In this document: one piece after another, positions 27,984-36,738 of the stretch
Numbering within the stretch: the stretch's first letter is position 1
How the letters are laid out: every line of letters begins with the position of its first letter
Assembly: GCF_900103215.1 (NCBI RefSeq)
Contig: NZ_FNGV01000001.1
Coordinates: forward strand, 744,001-808,000
DNA from: Kriegella aquimaris
GTDB lineage: Bacteria; Bacteroidota; Bacteroidia; Flavobacteriales; Flavobacteriaceae
DNA length: 64,000 nucleotides
Reading direction: 5' to 3'
Position numbers and translations under genes: made by a program
Notes under the pieces: generated by a model
Told to the model about the DNA's origin: nothing
Databases searched by the model: none
Seen by the model: only the letters and a program-made list of their open reading frames with translations

Positions 27984-29123
27984 ATGAATTCTAAACGAAT
28001 ATTGATTATATGTGGTGCAGCCAAATCATTGGTTACCTTTCGTGGCGATTTAATAAGGCGCCTACTCGCTGAAGGTCATGAGGTGGTATGTGCTGCCCCA
28101 TTCCCTGAAGATAATACAGAATTTAGAGACGAATTGGAAAGAATGGGCGCCGACACGTTTGCGTACCCCCTAAATAGGGCTGGCATATCACCCATTTCAG
28201 ATTTAAAGACCCTGTTTTTCTTAAAAAAGAAAATAGAGGAATACCAGATTGATTTAGTGTTCCCATATACGATCAAATCTGTTATATATGGTTCTTTGGC
28301 CGCTGAACAAACGAATACACCAGTAATTTCACTAATTACTGGGTTAGGGTTTACATTTAGTGGAGTTTCCAAGAAAGCGAATATTCTTCAAAAAGTCACC
28401 AGTTTTCTTTATAAAAAAGCGCTGCGAAAAAATAATGCTATCATATTTCAGAATGAGGATGACAAGAACCTTTTCCTGCGAAAAAAAATAATTTCCCCAA
28501 AGCAAAATGCCTATCTCGTCAATGGATCAGGGGTTAATTTAAATGAATACAACACCCGAATAAAGAAAAATGATGGGGAGCAGATAGTTTTTGTCATCGT
28601 TTCACGATTGATCGTGGAAAAGGGCATTAAGCTGTTTATGGACGCGGCAAAAAAACTAAAAAAGAAATACCCTAAATCTGAATATCATATTATAGGGCCA
28701 ATAGATACTTCCCCTTCGGGAATTAAAAAAAGTACAATCGATAAATTTGTATCCAAGGGAATCATTAAATTTCATGGAGAACAGCGCACAGTCGTCGGCT
28801 TTCTTGAGCAATCCGATATTTTTGTGCTCCCCACCTATTATCGAGAGGGTGTTCCTCGATCCATTCTAGAGGCGCTTAGTATTGGGATGCCCATAATAAC
28901 TACTGACACTCCAGGGTGTCGAGAGACGGTCATTGACGAAAAAAACGGTGTACTAATAGCTCCAAGGGATTTTGACGATTTGTATAGGGCCATGGAAAGT
29001 TTTCTAAAACATCCCGAACGTATTGAAACTATGGGTATTAATAGCAGAAAATTGGCAAGTGAAAAATTTGATGTAGAAAAAGTAAATGCAAAAACGCTTG
29101 AAATCATTGCCAGCAACAGCTAA
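27984..29123 (+). CDS. Glycosyltransferase family 4 (PglA/CapM-like)
   Basis: 379 residues. The N-terminus RILIICGAAKSLVTFRGDLIRRLLAEGHEV and the block LITGLGFTFSG are characteristic of PglA/CapM-type GT4 enzymes, which often add the second sugar onto the lipid-linked first sugar. Donor-site blocks are VSRLIVEKGIKLFMDAA and E-x7-E within REGVPRSILEALSIGMP. PglA adds GalNAc after the PglC-transferred sugar, and a PglC-like gene lies 1.4 kb downstream, so a sequential role is plausible (inference). A 301-bp gap follows. Confidence 0.88.
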   Translation: MNSKRILIICGAAKSLVTFRGDLIRRLLAEGHEVVCAAPFPEDNTEFRDELERMGADTFAYPLNRAGISPISDLKTLFFLKKKIEEYQIDLVFPYTIKSVIYGSLAAEQTNTPVISLITGLGFTFSGVSKKANILQKVTSFLYKKALRKNNAIIFQNEDDKNLFLRKKIISPKQNAYLVNGSGVNLNEYNTRIKKNDGEQIVFVIVSRLIVEKGIKLFMDAAKKLKKKYPKSEYHIIGPIDTSPSGIKKSTIDKFVSKGIIKFHGEQRTVVGFLEQSDIFVLPTYYREGVPRSILEALSIGMPIITTDTPGCRETVIDEKNGVLIAPRDFDDLYRAMESFLKHPERIETMGINSRKLASEKFDVEKVNAKTLEIIASNS

Positions 29124-29424
29124 TGTTTAATAAAATGGGTTCACAAGGTCTAGCAAATATTGCACTTGGTCATATAACCATGAATATATATCGATTAAAT
29201 ATTTATCCCTTACAGAAATTACATATACTTGCAACCGAAAATATAACATTGAACAAGATTCATATGTGATTTTAGGTGAATATTTACTGGTTTAATTTTA
29301 AGCATGATTTTTTTGAAAGAGCCGCAAAACCTTTGCTATTCATAAAATTCTACTAAAATGAAAGTACAGTTATAACTTAAGTCTTCACCTTGCCCCCGAT
29401 TTTGAAAAGGTCCAAACCATATTC
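29124..29424. other. Intergenic region, 301 bp, nothing clear
   Basis: AT-rich with no ORF and no strong hairpin. The stretch around 29320-29350 (AACCTTTGCTATTC) has a TTTG reminiscent of promoters but lacks the TA of the -7 box. Confidence 0.3.
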
Positions 29425-30546
29425 ATGAAAATAGCTTTTTTACTTAGTAGAATTGAACAGACGGGTGTTACAACACATACTTTAGATCTCGCCCAAGGTC
29501 TGGTCAAAGAAGGTCATACAGTTTGTCTGATTACTGGTGGAAAAATCGAAAATGCAACATCAAGGGTAGACGATTTTTATAATGAATTTAAAGCCTTGGG
29601 AGTCGACATTAAAGAATTTGAAACTCCTAAAGGAAATATTTTTAAACGAACTATACAATCATTCACTTCGGTGTTTGATATTATGGGTAAAATAAAACAG
29701 TTCGAACCTAATGTAATACACTGCCAATCACCATACATGACTTTTATTCCTTGGCTGATGAGGAAAAAGTTTACAACGACGTTGCACATTCTTTATTTAA
29801 AAAGAAATTTTAAATTCAAAAAACCAGATCACTTAATCGCCATAAGTAATGAATCTTATGAATTCAGCAAAAAAGTCTTCAGAATGGAAGACAAGAACTT
29901 AAGTCTGATTCATCACGGTGTATCAGATCGGTTTTCGCATCCTATTTCTCCAAAACAAAAATCAGATTTGAAAAATAGGCTGAAAATACCCGAAGATAAA
30001 TTAATCATTGGTTTCGTAGGAAGTATTTCGCTGCGCAAAGGATCAGACATTCTTGTTCAAGCCTTAAAAAATTTGTCAACTACTACCCAAGAAAAAATTC
30101 ATTTTATCTTTTTGGGAGGTGTTGGAGGTAGTGAAGATTATATTTGGTTAAAGGATATGGTCGAAAACGCAGGAATTGAAAAATTCATGACTTTGGTACC
30201 ATTCGAAGACCCCAAACCCTTTTATGATATTTTTGATATTTTCGTATTACCATCACGTATGGAGTCTTTTCCATTAGTAACTTTAGAAGCGATGATGAGT
30301 GAATGTTGTCCCGTTAGAAGTAATACAGAAGGCGCCTATGAACAAATCGAAGATGGTGTGAACGGCCTCCTTTTCGAAACTGAGAATACTCAACAATTCA
30401 CTGCCATATTAGAAAAATTGGTTTCCGATTCGGATTTACGCCGACAACTCGCACAAAGTGCTAGAAAAAGGGCCCTGAATGAATTCACCATCCCTGTAAT
30501 GACAAAGAAAACGTTGGAGGTTTATTCCAAAATCCATATGAACTGA
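29425..30546 (+). CDS. Glycosyltransferase family 4
   Basis: 373 residues, GT-B fold. N-terminal LLSRIEQTGVTTHTLDLAQGL takes the place of the usual GG motif; donor side has GFVGSISLRKGSDILVQAL, the E-x7-E region MESFPLVTLEAMMSE and GAYEQIEDGVNGLLF. It is less similar to the AGGAERV-type GT4s of this locus, so a different donor is likely. Thirteen base pairs separate it from the PglC-like initiating transferase gene, with which it is probably co-transcribed. Confidence 0.85.
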   Translation: MKIAFLLSRIEQTGVTTHTLDLAQGLVKEGHTVCLITGGKIENATSRVDDFYNEFKALGVDIKEFETPKGNIFKRTIQSFTSVFDIMGKIKQFEPNVIHCQSPYMTFIPWLMRKKFTTTLHILYLKRNFKFKKPDHLIAISNESYEFSKKVFRMEDKNLSLIHHGVSDRFSHPISPKQKSDLKNRLKIPEDKLIIGFVGSISLRKGSDILVQALKNLSTTTQEKIHFIFLGGVGGSEDYIWLKDMVENAGIEKFMTLVPFEDPKPFYDIFDIFVLPSRMESFPLVTLEAMMSECCPVRSNTEGAYEQIEDGVNGLLFETENTQQFTAILEKLVSDSDLRRQLAQSARKRALNEFTIPVMTKKTLEVYSKIHMN

Positions 30547-30559
30547 AAACGATACTATC

Positions 30560-31168
30560 ATGTACAAAAATGTGATAAAAAACATACTAGACTTGCTAAC
30601 AGCATTGATTGCTCTTGTTGCACTATCTCCCCTTTTTATAGGTATTGTTGTCATTCTCGGCATCAGTAATAATGGAAAGCCCTTTTTCGTACAAAAAAGA
30701 CCAGGCAAGAATGGACGGATTTTTAAAATTTTAAAGTTCAAAACCATGAATGATAAAAAAGGCCCGGACGGTCAACTTTTATCTGATCATGAACGAATGA
30801 CAAAGATTGGTAAATTCATTAGAAAAACATCGTTAGACGAGATTCCTCAACTTCTAAACGTAATCAGAGGCGACATGTCAATTGTAGGCCCGCGGCCTTT
30901 ATTGGTGTCTTATTTGCCCCTTTATAACGAGGAACAGGCTCGAAGGCATGATGTTAAACCAGGTATTACGGGTTGGGCCCAAATAAACGGTAGAAATGCC
31001 ATCAGTTGGGAAGATAAATTCAAATATGATGTTTGGTATGTTCGGAACATTAGTTTTTTGACTGATTTAAAAATTTTATGGAAAACTGTTGGCAAAGTTT
31101 TCAACTCTGAAGGTGTTTCGGCGAGCGAAGAAGTAACGATGGAGCTATTCAGGGGGTCTAAAAATTGA
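30560..31168 (+). CDS. PglC-like undecaprenyl-phosphate sugar phosphotransferase (first initiating transferase)
   Basis: 202 residues, the minimal monotopic form. One N-terminal re-entrant hydrophobic helix (about 10-33) is followed by FFVQKRPGKNGRIFKILKFKTM and the catalytic Asp-Glu dyad in TSLDEIPQLLNVIRGDMSIVGPRPLL, then KPGITGWAQINGRN. Such enzymes transfer a sugar-1-phosphate to undecaprenyl phosphate and begin repeat-unit synthesis at the inner membrane. PglC itself uses UDP-diNAcBac; the aminotransferase and CapD-like genes at the left edge would fit a related donor, but they are 29 kb away. A larger WcaJ-like transferase is encoded at the far end (56.1 kb). Confidence 0.92.
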   Translation: MYKNVIKNILDLLTALIALVALSPLFIGIVVILGISNNGKPFFVQKRPGKNGRIFKILKFKTMNDKKGPDGQLLSDHERMTKIGKFIRKTSLDEIPQLLNVIRGDMSIVGPRPLLVSYLPLYNEEQARRHDVKPGITGWAQINGRNAISWEDKFKYDVWYVRNISFLTDLKILWKTVGKVFNSEGVSASEEVTMELFRGSKN

Positions 31169-31189
31169 TATTATTATAAAAAAAAACAA

Positions 31190-32203
31190 ATGATTGAAGT
31201 AATAGATAATGAAAAAGACTGGAAGCAGGTTTTATTATCATGTGATTCATATGATTTTTATCATACGTACGACTATCATTTGATTTCGAAGAAAGAAGAT
31301 GAGCTTCCTATTTTAATCACATATCAGGAAAACGATAAAACCATAGCCATACCCTTTCTAAAGCGCACCATAGATAACACTGCTTTTTTTGATCTTACTT
31401 CAGTATACGGTTATGCTGGTCCAATTTATAAGAATATTGATGCGTCTTTCAATAATGGCCTATTTAGAACGGAGCTTGAACAAGTATTTTCAGAATTGAG
31501 TATTGTAAGTGTTTTTTCAAGACTGCATCCTTATCTAAAAAAACAATCCATCGTTTTAAATAATTTGGGGCAAACTCCAACACTTGGCAAAGTGGTGAAT
31601 ATAAACTTGACACTACCATTGGACGAACAACGTATGCAATACGGAAAAAGCACCAAAAACAGGACAAATAAATGCAGAAGGCTTTGCAATGTAGTATTGG
31701 CAAAGACCGATGAACAAATCAATAGTTTTATAGATGTTTATTACGAAAACATGGATCGTTTGTCTGCAAACAAAGATTATTATTTCTCAAGAAAATATTT
31801 TTTCGATTTTCTAAAATGTACAGATTTTGAAACCGATATACTGCTTGTGCAACTTGAAGAAACCGGTGAAGTAATTGCAGGCTCAATGTTCGTTAAGACA
31901 AACGACATTGTTCAGTTTCATTTATCAGGTACCAGAAACAGTGCTTTGAATCTGGCTCCAGCTAATCTTTTTTTAGACGAAATGCGTGTCAAGGCAACGG
32001 AGCAGGACTATAAGATTTTCAATTTAGGCGGAGGTGTTGGAAGCAAGGAAGACTCGCTGTTCAACTTCAAGTCATCCTTTTCTAAGGAGCACCATGAGTT
32101 TAAAGTTTGGAAACATATAGTAAACAACAATAAGTACTTAGAACTTATAGGTGACAAGGAAATCGATGTGAACGAACAATTCTTTCCCTTATATCGAAAA
32201 TAA
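31190..32203 (+). CDS. FemAB/GNAT-like aminoacyl- or acetyltransferase
   Basis: 337 residues. The protein looks like a duplicated GNAT fold of the FemAB/BioF2-like group: an N-terminal half with DFYHTYDYHLISKKEDE, then a helical basic stretch (STKNRTNKCRR), FIDVYYENMDRL, EVIAGSMFVKTNDIVQFHLSGT, NLAPANLFLDEMRVKA and NLGGGVGSKEDSLFNFKSSF. FemAB enzymes add amino acids from aminoacyl-tRNA; related proteins in polysaccharide clusters are assumed to acylate amino sugars. Function here is inferred from location only: last gene of the first locus, 21 bp after the PglC-like gene. No terminator was found after it. Confidence 0.75.
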   Translation: MIEVIDNEKDWKQVLLSCDSYDFYHTYDYHLISKKEDELPILITYQENDKTIAIPFLKRTIDNTAFFDLTSVYGYAGPIYKNIDASFNNGLFRTELEQVFSELSIVSVFSRLHPYLKKQSIVLNNLGQTPTLGKVVNINLTLPLDEQRMQYGKSTKNRTNKCRRLCNVVLAKTDEQINSFIDVYYENMDRLSANKDYYFSRKYFFDFLKCTDFETDILLVQLEETGEVIAGSMFVKTNDIVQFHLSGTRNSALNLAPANLFLDEMRVKATEQDYKIFNLGGGVGSKEDSLFNFKSSFSKEHHEFKVWKHIVNNNKYLELIGDKEIDVNEQFFPLYRK

Positions 32204-32364
32204 TTAAGGAGTCAATTCAAACTGTAAGTTGGTATTTTGCATATCATAGTGAAATTTGTTTTGTTCAGCTCATAAACACCGAATACCTATTACCTTTCCA
32301 AAGTTGTTATTCTACTGACTACGATGATATTATATAAATAAGCGTATACTTTCTGAAAGTAACT

Positions 32365-32380
32365 TATATATATATATATA
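32365..32380. repeat. (TA)8 dinucleotide run
   Basis: Sixteen bases of alternating TA, about 60 bp upstream of the distal TTCATCG site of the lipoprotein gene at 32607. A short simple-sequence repeat of this kind can change length by slippage; whether it matters for expression is unknown. Confidence 0.8.
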
Positions 32381-32438
32381 GGAATATACTTGTTATAAAA
32401 AGGTTAATTTTCAGGCAATTACATATAAAAAAGTGTAT

Positions 32439-32536
32439 TTCATCGAAAAAAGCGGAAATCACCAAAAAAAGAAAATGTAGTCTTGTCGGTTTTTCTATTT
32501 TTGCGCAGTTCATCGAAACAAAGACGCATTTCGTCT
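32439..32536 (+). promoter_or_regulatory. Three-site TTCATCG element (copy C)
   Basis: TTCATCG at 32439-32445, then 70 bp later TTCATCG at 32509-32515, then 21 bp later a degenerate TTCGTCT at 32530-32536, about 77 bp before the ATG at 32607. The paired site has GCAGTTCAT, matching 8 of 9 positions of the LytTR half-site consensus as I recall it. Same plan as copies A, B and D. The rest of the 403-bp gap (32204-32606) is AT-rich and otherwise featureless apart from the (TA)8 run. Confidence 0.6.
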
Positions 32537-32606
32537 ATTATTTTGATGTAATCAATAATTTTTTCGCCCCCGAAAATTTAAATGCTAAGCTTAACCCTGC
32601 ATTGAC

Positions 32607-34577
32607 ATGACATATTCTTTTGGAAAAAAATTCCTATTACCTTCTTGTGCACTTTTTTTCACATTTATGATTTCCTGTAATAAGGATGGTGATTTATTGA
32701 CGGACAGCGTTTTGAAAAATGGTCAGGTTGTAGACGATATTTTCATAATTCCATCCGACAATAGTAGCGTTCTTGATGTTTTATCAAATGATGCATTCAC
32801 TTTTCCCAATAATATAAAAATTGTTGAAACCTCTTCTCCTCAAAATGGCAGTGTGATTATCAACGATGATTACACAATAACCTATACTCCAAAAAAAGTA
32901 GTTCAGGAAATTCCGGAACCGGAACCAAAGGTGCAACCAGAGCCAGAGGTACAACCAGAACCGGAAACTCAGCCCGAGCCAGAAGTACAACCGGAAATCG
33001 AATCACAAACGGAACCTGAAGCACAACCCGAACCTGAACCGGAAACTCAGCCTGAGCCAGAAGTACAACCGGGACCTGAAGCTCAACCCGAACCCGAACC
33101 AGAGACTCAGCCAGAACCGGAACCAGAGGTCGCTACCGAAACAGATTCATTTACCTACACCGCAGAAGTAGAAGATGAAGATGGAACGGTAACCACTGAA
33201 ACTGGTACCGTCACGGTTGAAGTTGAAACCGAAACAGAGCCTGAGCCAGAGCCTGAACCTGAACCTGAAGTTGAGGCGCCAAACGTAGAAGATGGTTTTT
33301 ATGTGACGGTAAACGGCTCATCGAACAATGACGGACTTTCCGAACAAAAATCCTGGAGTTTGAAATATGCAGTCAGCGTGGCTAAAGCTGGAGATATTGT
33401 ATATATCAAAGCTGGGAATTATGGCAATACCCAGTGGGTTCAATCTATTTCTGGAAATTCAAATAATCCAATCAAATTTATAGGGTATAAAAATCACCCC
33501 GGTGATATACAATCTGAAGGAGGCTCAACTTTCGAATACCAAGACAATGTCGATTCGAACAGAATGCCTTTACTTAGTGGTACCGAAAATAACGGAACAG
33601 CCATAAAAATAAACGAGGTTAGCGGTCATATAGAATTTCATAACATACAAATATCAGGTTATAAATGGGGAATCAATAATTTTGCCAATAACATTCTCAT
33701 CCGAAATGTGGTGCTGAATCAAGTTGGCCCCAAAAACAAGACATCAAGTTATGACGGCAAGGCAATTACTTTAAGGGGTAGTTATAATTCTGTGGAAAAT
33801 AGCCTTGTGATGAATGCCGGAGTAGAAGGCATTTCTTTACGTAATTGCGACAATTGTCAAGTAAAGAATTCAGAAGTAGCGACCGATAACCTAAAAAACG
33901 GAACCGACTACTATATATTGCTTGTGGAAGGAACTGAAAATTCAACAATAGACAACTGTATTGTAAGGAGGAAAATTGGAGTGGAACATTCTGGTCATGG
34001 TCTCGTGGCCAAAAATGGAGCTTCCCATAATACTATCAAAAATTCTACTGTTATTAATACAGGAATAGAAATGTCATATTCCAATGTAAACAACAATCTC
34101 ATAAAAAATTGTACCGTTCAAGGTAGCTACATGGATAATGGAGACACTGCAAGCAATGTTAAAGTGGCAAATGGTGCACATCATAATACTTTCGAAGATA
34201 TATTCATTGACAACACTTACGGAGGTCTTGCCTTTACAGATTGGGATGAATCACAGCCTTATGACGAAAATAATGCAGGAAATAATAATAATTATGTAAA
34301 TGTTCACGTAACCAACAGTATTTACGCAATTAATTTTGGGGAGTTTCAAAAGACAGAAGGCCCTGCATCAAACAATACTTTTACAAATTGTCATTTTTCA
34401 GATATTAAAACTGTTTTTAGGGTCAACAGACCAAATTCAAATACATCATTGATTAATTGCACCATTGAAGACGCAACAGACTTATGGGACACTTCATCAG
34501 GTTATAATTACAAACTAAATTCCAACACCATATTTACTAACATAACATTGCGAAATGTTGATTTTGATTTGCCTTAA
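32607..34577 (+). CDS. Surface lipoprotein with cadherin-like domain, Pro/Glu-rich loop and right-handed beta-helix
   Basis: 656 residues. Lipobox TFMISC gives Cys24, followed by NKDGDLL, an acidic export signal. The cadherin-like halves ([16 protein letters not shown]; then [15 protein letters not shown]) flank a long loop of [16 protein letters not shown] repeats (about 95-175), and a second Pro-Glu run (about 207-222) follows the domain. From about residue 230 a right-handed parallel beta-helix begins ([29 protein letters not shown]) with many Asn-rich turns ([27 protein letters not shown]). This helix is not the PL1 type of the two paralogs at 7-11 kb, though it resembles that of 36739-38904. 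Could bind or cleave an acidic polysaccharide; no catalytic motif can be confirmed. Confidence 0.85.
   Translation: MTYSFGKKFLLPSCALFFTFMISCNKDGDLLTDSVLKNGQVVDDIFIIPSDNSSVLDVLSNDAFTFPNNIKIVETSSPQNGSVIINDDYTITYTPKKVVQEIPEPEPKVQPEPEVQPEPETQPEPEVQPEIESQTEPEAQPEPEPETQPEPEVQPGPEAQPEPEPETQPEPEPEVATETDSFTYTAEVEDEDGTVTTETGTVTVEVETETEPEPEPEPEPEVEAPNVEDGFYVTVNGSSNNDGLSEQKSWSLKYAVSVAKAGDIVYIKAGNYGNTQWVQSISGNSNNPIKFIGYKNHPGDIQSEGGSTFEYQDNVDSNRMPLLSGTENNGTAIKINEVSGHIEFHNIQISGYKWGINNFANNILIRNVVLNQVGPKNKTSSYDGKAITLRGSYNSVENSLVMNAGVEGISLRNCDNCQVKNSEVATDNLKNGTDYYILLVEGTENSTIDNCIVRRKIGVEHSGHGLVAKNGASHNTIKNSTVINTGIEMSYSNVNNNLIKNCTVQGSYMDNGDTASNVKVANGAHHNTFEDIFIDNTYGGLAFTDWDESQPYDENNAGNNNNYVNVHVTNSIYAINFGEFQKTEGPASNNTFTNCHFSDIKTVFRVNRPNSNTSLINCTIEDATDLWDTSSGYNYKLNSNTIFTNITLRNVDFDLP
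32917..33273 (+). repeat. Degenerate Pro-Glu coding repeats
   Basis: Imperfect 6- to 12-bp repeats built on CCAGAACCGGAA/GAGGTACAACC encode the PEPEVQPE-type loop, in two blocks: about 32917-33132 and 33228-33273. All variants keep the reading frame. Confidence 0.8.
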
Positions 34578-34955
34578 AGAATTTGAGAATCTTTTAATTA
34601 CTATTAAAGCAAAAGCATTTACAATAAACTTTTAGTCATGCAATACTTATCATTTAAAAGTGATAAGTTCATTGACTTGTTTAGTCCTGTTGCTTTTGCC
34701 CCAATACAACAACAACTCTTCTCCACAAAATCCACCCCCTTGAGGAGGAGCTACATTTGAGTACTTACAGAAATACTTTTGCAAATTGCTAAGAGAATTG
34801 CCCCTACACCCACCGCTAGGACTGAAGTAATCATGTTCTGCATGACACCCATATACTATAGCTCAACTTTTTCATCATCATGTGCTTGGTTCGTGCTTAA
34901 AAACTTCGTCCTTTCATTTTCAAATAATTAAATTTGTAGGCATACATGAGTTTTA
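34578..34955. other. Intergenic region with a remnant Cys/Gly-rich frame on the minus strand
   Basis: On the minus strand three ATGs (34875-34881) open MMMKKLSYSIW, which soon stops, while a neighbouring frame is open from about 34853 to a TGA at 34650-34652 and encodes a Cys/Gly-rich segment (YGCHAEHDYFSPSGGCRG, KYFCKYSNVAPPQGGGFCGE). It looks like a frameshifted small-peptide gene, with local composition unlike its neighbours. On the plus strand, TAAATTTG at 34929-34936 is a good -7 box for the PIG-L gene. Confidence 0.3.
34929..34936 (+). promoter_or_regulatory. Putative -7 box of the PIG-L gene
   Basis: TAAATTTG matches TAnnTTTG exactly, 20 bp before the ATG at 34956. No convincing -33 TTTG at the usual spacing. 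Confidence 0.4.
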
Positions 34956-36332
34956 ATGAAAAGGTCTATACTATTTGTTACTATAATAATTATTTCCCTA
35001 CTACTATTAAAAATAACGCATAGTTATTTGAATGCCCGAGAGGCCATTTATCCCTACGACCCTAATATTGACTACAGGTACAGTGAGGATAATGCACATG
35101 TTTTATCACTTTTTTTGAAAAATAATCAAATAGCAATCCCTGATACAATAGATGATAACTATTCGGCTTTCCTAAAACTTGAGGTAAGCTCCACTTTTTT
35201 GGGAAATTGGTTCCAAACCGGTGTTGAATCAACGATAAGGGACAAAAGCTCAATAGATTATTTTGAAGATGGTGTCGATGGATTTAGATTTATAAATATA
35301 AGTTCAATCTTAGACAAGGGTCCCAAAAAATTGGATTTAAAAGGAATTAGAACAGCACTCGAAGACCAAGAAGCAAAACTTTATCTCTTTAAAAACGAAG
35401 ATTTAAGCAAGACCAAAATTTTAGTTATTGCTACTCATCCTGATGATGCAGAAATAGCCGCCTATGGGTTGTATAGCAAATACCCCAACACCTTTGTTTT
35501 GAACATTAAATCAGGAGAGTCTGGCCCATTTAAATATGATGAGGTATATAGCGATACCATTGCACATTACAGAAAAAAAGGGCAATTAAGAACTTGGAAT
35601 AGCATTACAGTACCCTTACTTGGAGGTATCGACCACAATAACACATTGAATCTTGGCTATTTTTCTAATTTGAAGAAAATGTTTATTGAAAATCCCAAAG
35701 AGTTTCAAGCGGCCTTTACAAAGTCTAGGGATATCGACACCTATAGAAAACAAAACTTCTCAGTTCTAAAAGATAGTCTCACAGGATCTTCAAATTGGCC
35801 ATCTTTAATTGAGAACTTAGCTTATCTATTGAATTACTTAAAACCTGATATAATAGTAACCCCATACCCCGCATTGGAAGCACATGAGGAACATCAATAC
35901 ACTACAATAGCTGTAATGGAGGCCTTAAAGAAAAACAATATGAAATCAGGAGAGCTATTTCTATACTCCAATCATTTCATTTTAAATGAATACTACCCTT
36001 ATGGTAAAGCCGGAGGTTCAATATCACTACCTCCAAATTTTAATAATGATCTTTACTACAAAAGAATATTCTCAAATCCACTCAATACTGATTTGCAAAA
36101 GGATAAACTTTTCGCTCTAGAGGCTATGAACGATTTAAGACCTGACACCGAATGGCGTTTTGGTTTGAAATCTATGAGAAAAGCCTTTCAAACAGCAAAG
36201 GGTGAAATTTCGCAGTCAGACAACAGTTATTTCAGAAGGGCGGTAAGAAGCAATGAACTTTTTTTTATTGTACCTATTAAAGACATCTACAAACCAAATG
36301 TTTGGAATAAAATCACCACCACTGAACATTAG
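34956..36332 (+). CDS. Membrane-anchored PIG-L/LmbE-family deacetylase
   Basis: 458 residues, longer than the usual 220-280. An N-terminal hydrophobic anchor (about 5-20) is followed by about 130 residues of unrecognised sequence. The PIG-L domain starts near residue 154 with VIATHPDDAEIAAYG, where HPDD (161-164) supplies metal ligands and base, and continues with GESGPFKYDE and a later His pair in ALEAHEEHQYTT. Known members remove N-acetyl groups from GlcNAc-containing lipids or small thiols. The anchor suggests action on the periplasmic side, so de-N-acetylation of the polysaccharide is plausible (inference). It sits alone between two beta-helix lipoprotein genes. It could be the bacillithiol-pathway type, but the anchor argues against that. 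Confidence 0.8.
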   Translation: MKRSILFVTIIIISLLLLKITHSYLNAREAIYPYDPNIDYRYSEDNAHVLSLFLKNNQIAIPDTIDDNYSAFLKLEVSSTFLGNWFQTGVESTIRDKSSIDYFEDGVDGFRFINISSILDKGPKKLDLKGIRTALEDQEAKLYLFKNEDLSKTKILVIATHPDDAEIAAYGLYSKYPNTFVLNIKSGESGPFKYDEVYSDTIAHYRKKGQLRTWNSITVPLLGGIDHNNTLNLGYFSNLKKMFIENPKEFQAAFTKSRDIDTYRKQNFSVLKDSLTGSSNWPSLIENLAYLLNYLKPDIIVTPYPALEAHEEHQYTTIAVMEALKKNNMKSGELFLYSNHFILNEYYPYGKAGGSISLPPNFNNDLYYKRIFSNPLNTDLQKDKLFALEAMNDLRPDTEWRFGLKSMRKAFQTAKGEISQSDNSYFRRAVRSNELFFIVPIKDIYKPNVWNKITTTEH

Positions 36333-36456
36333 TTTCTGAGGCAATCGCTATAGACTTAATTCTTTGGGCATCAATACCAAATGTCAAATCGATTCTAAAA
36401 TCTAAAATTTTGATTCTCAGGATTAAAAGCTCCGTGTTTTAATCAAATTGATGTAT

Positions 36457-36567
36457 TTCATCGAAAAACCCATTTGTTATATCCGATTTTATATTTTATC
36501 CCGTTAGAAATCAAAATGAAAAAATTTCAAAATATGAAACTCATCGAAGCAAAAGTGCTATTCATCG
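36457..36567 (+). promoter_or_regulatory. Three-site TTCATCG element (copy D)
   Basis: TTCATCG at 36457-36463, then 83 bp later CTCATCG at 36540-36546, then exactly 21 bp later TTCATCG at 36561-36567. The proximal site is 178 bp from the ATG instead of about 70 as in copies A-C, because a segment with two hairpins lies in between. Confidence 0.6.
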
Positions 36568-36642
36568 AAAAGGAACTACCATTTAACGAAAGAAAAATTA
36601 ATAAAATCGAGTAAATATAACTGCTTGATATTTACACAAATC

Positions 36643-36717
36643 AAACCATGATTGTCCCAAATCGGTCATGGTTTTATTAAACGAAATAAATGATGATCCC
36701 AAATCGGCATTTATTTC
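36643..36717 (+). promoter_or_regulatory. Twin leader hairpins with the same loop sequence
   Basis: Hairpin 1: perfect 9-bp stem AAACCATGA (36643-36651)/TCATGGTTT (36666-36674). Hairpin 2: perfect 10-bp stem GAAATAAATG (36683-36692)/CATTTATTTC (36708-36717). Both loops contain TCCCAAATCGG although the stems differ in sequence. They end about 21 bp before the ATG at 36739. T-rich stretches follow both, so attenuator-type terminators are possible; the shared loop suggests a protein or RNA binding site. Confidence 0.6.
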
Positions 36718-36738
36718 TTTCAAACATCATACCTACTT

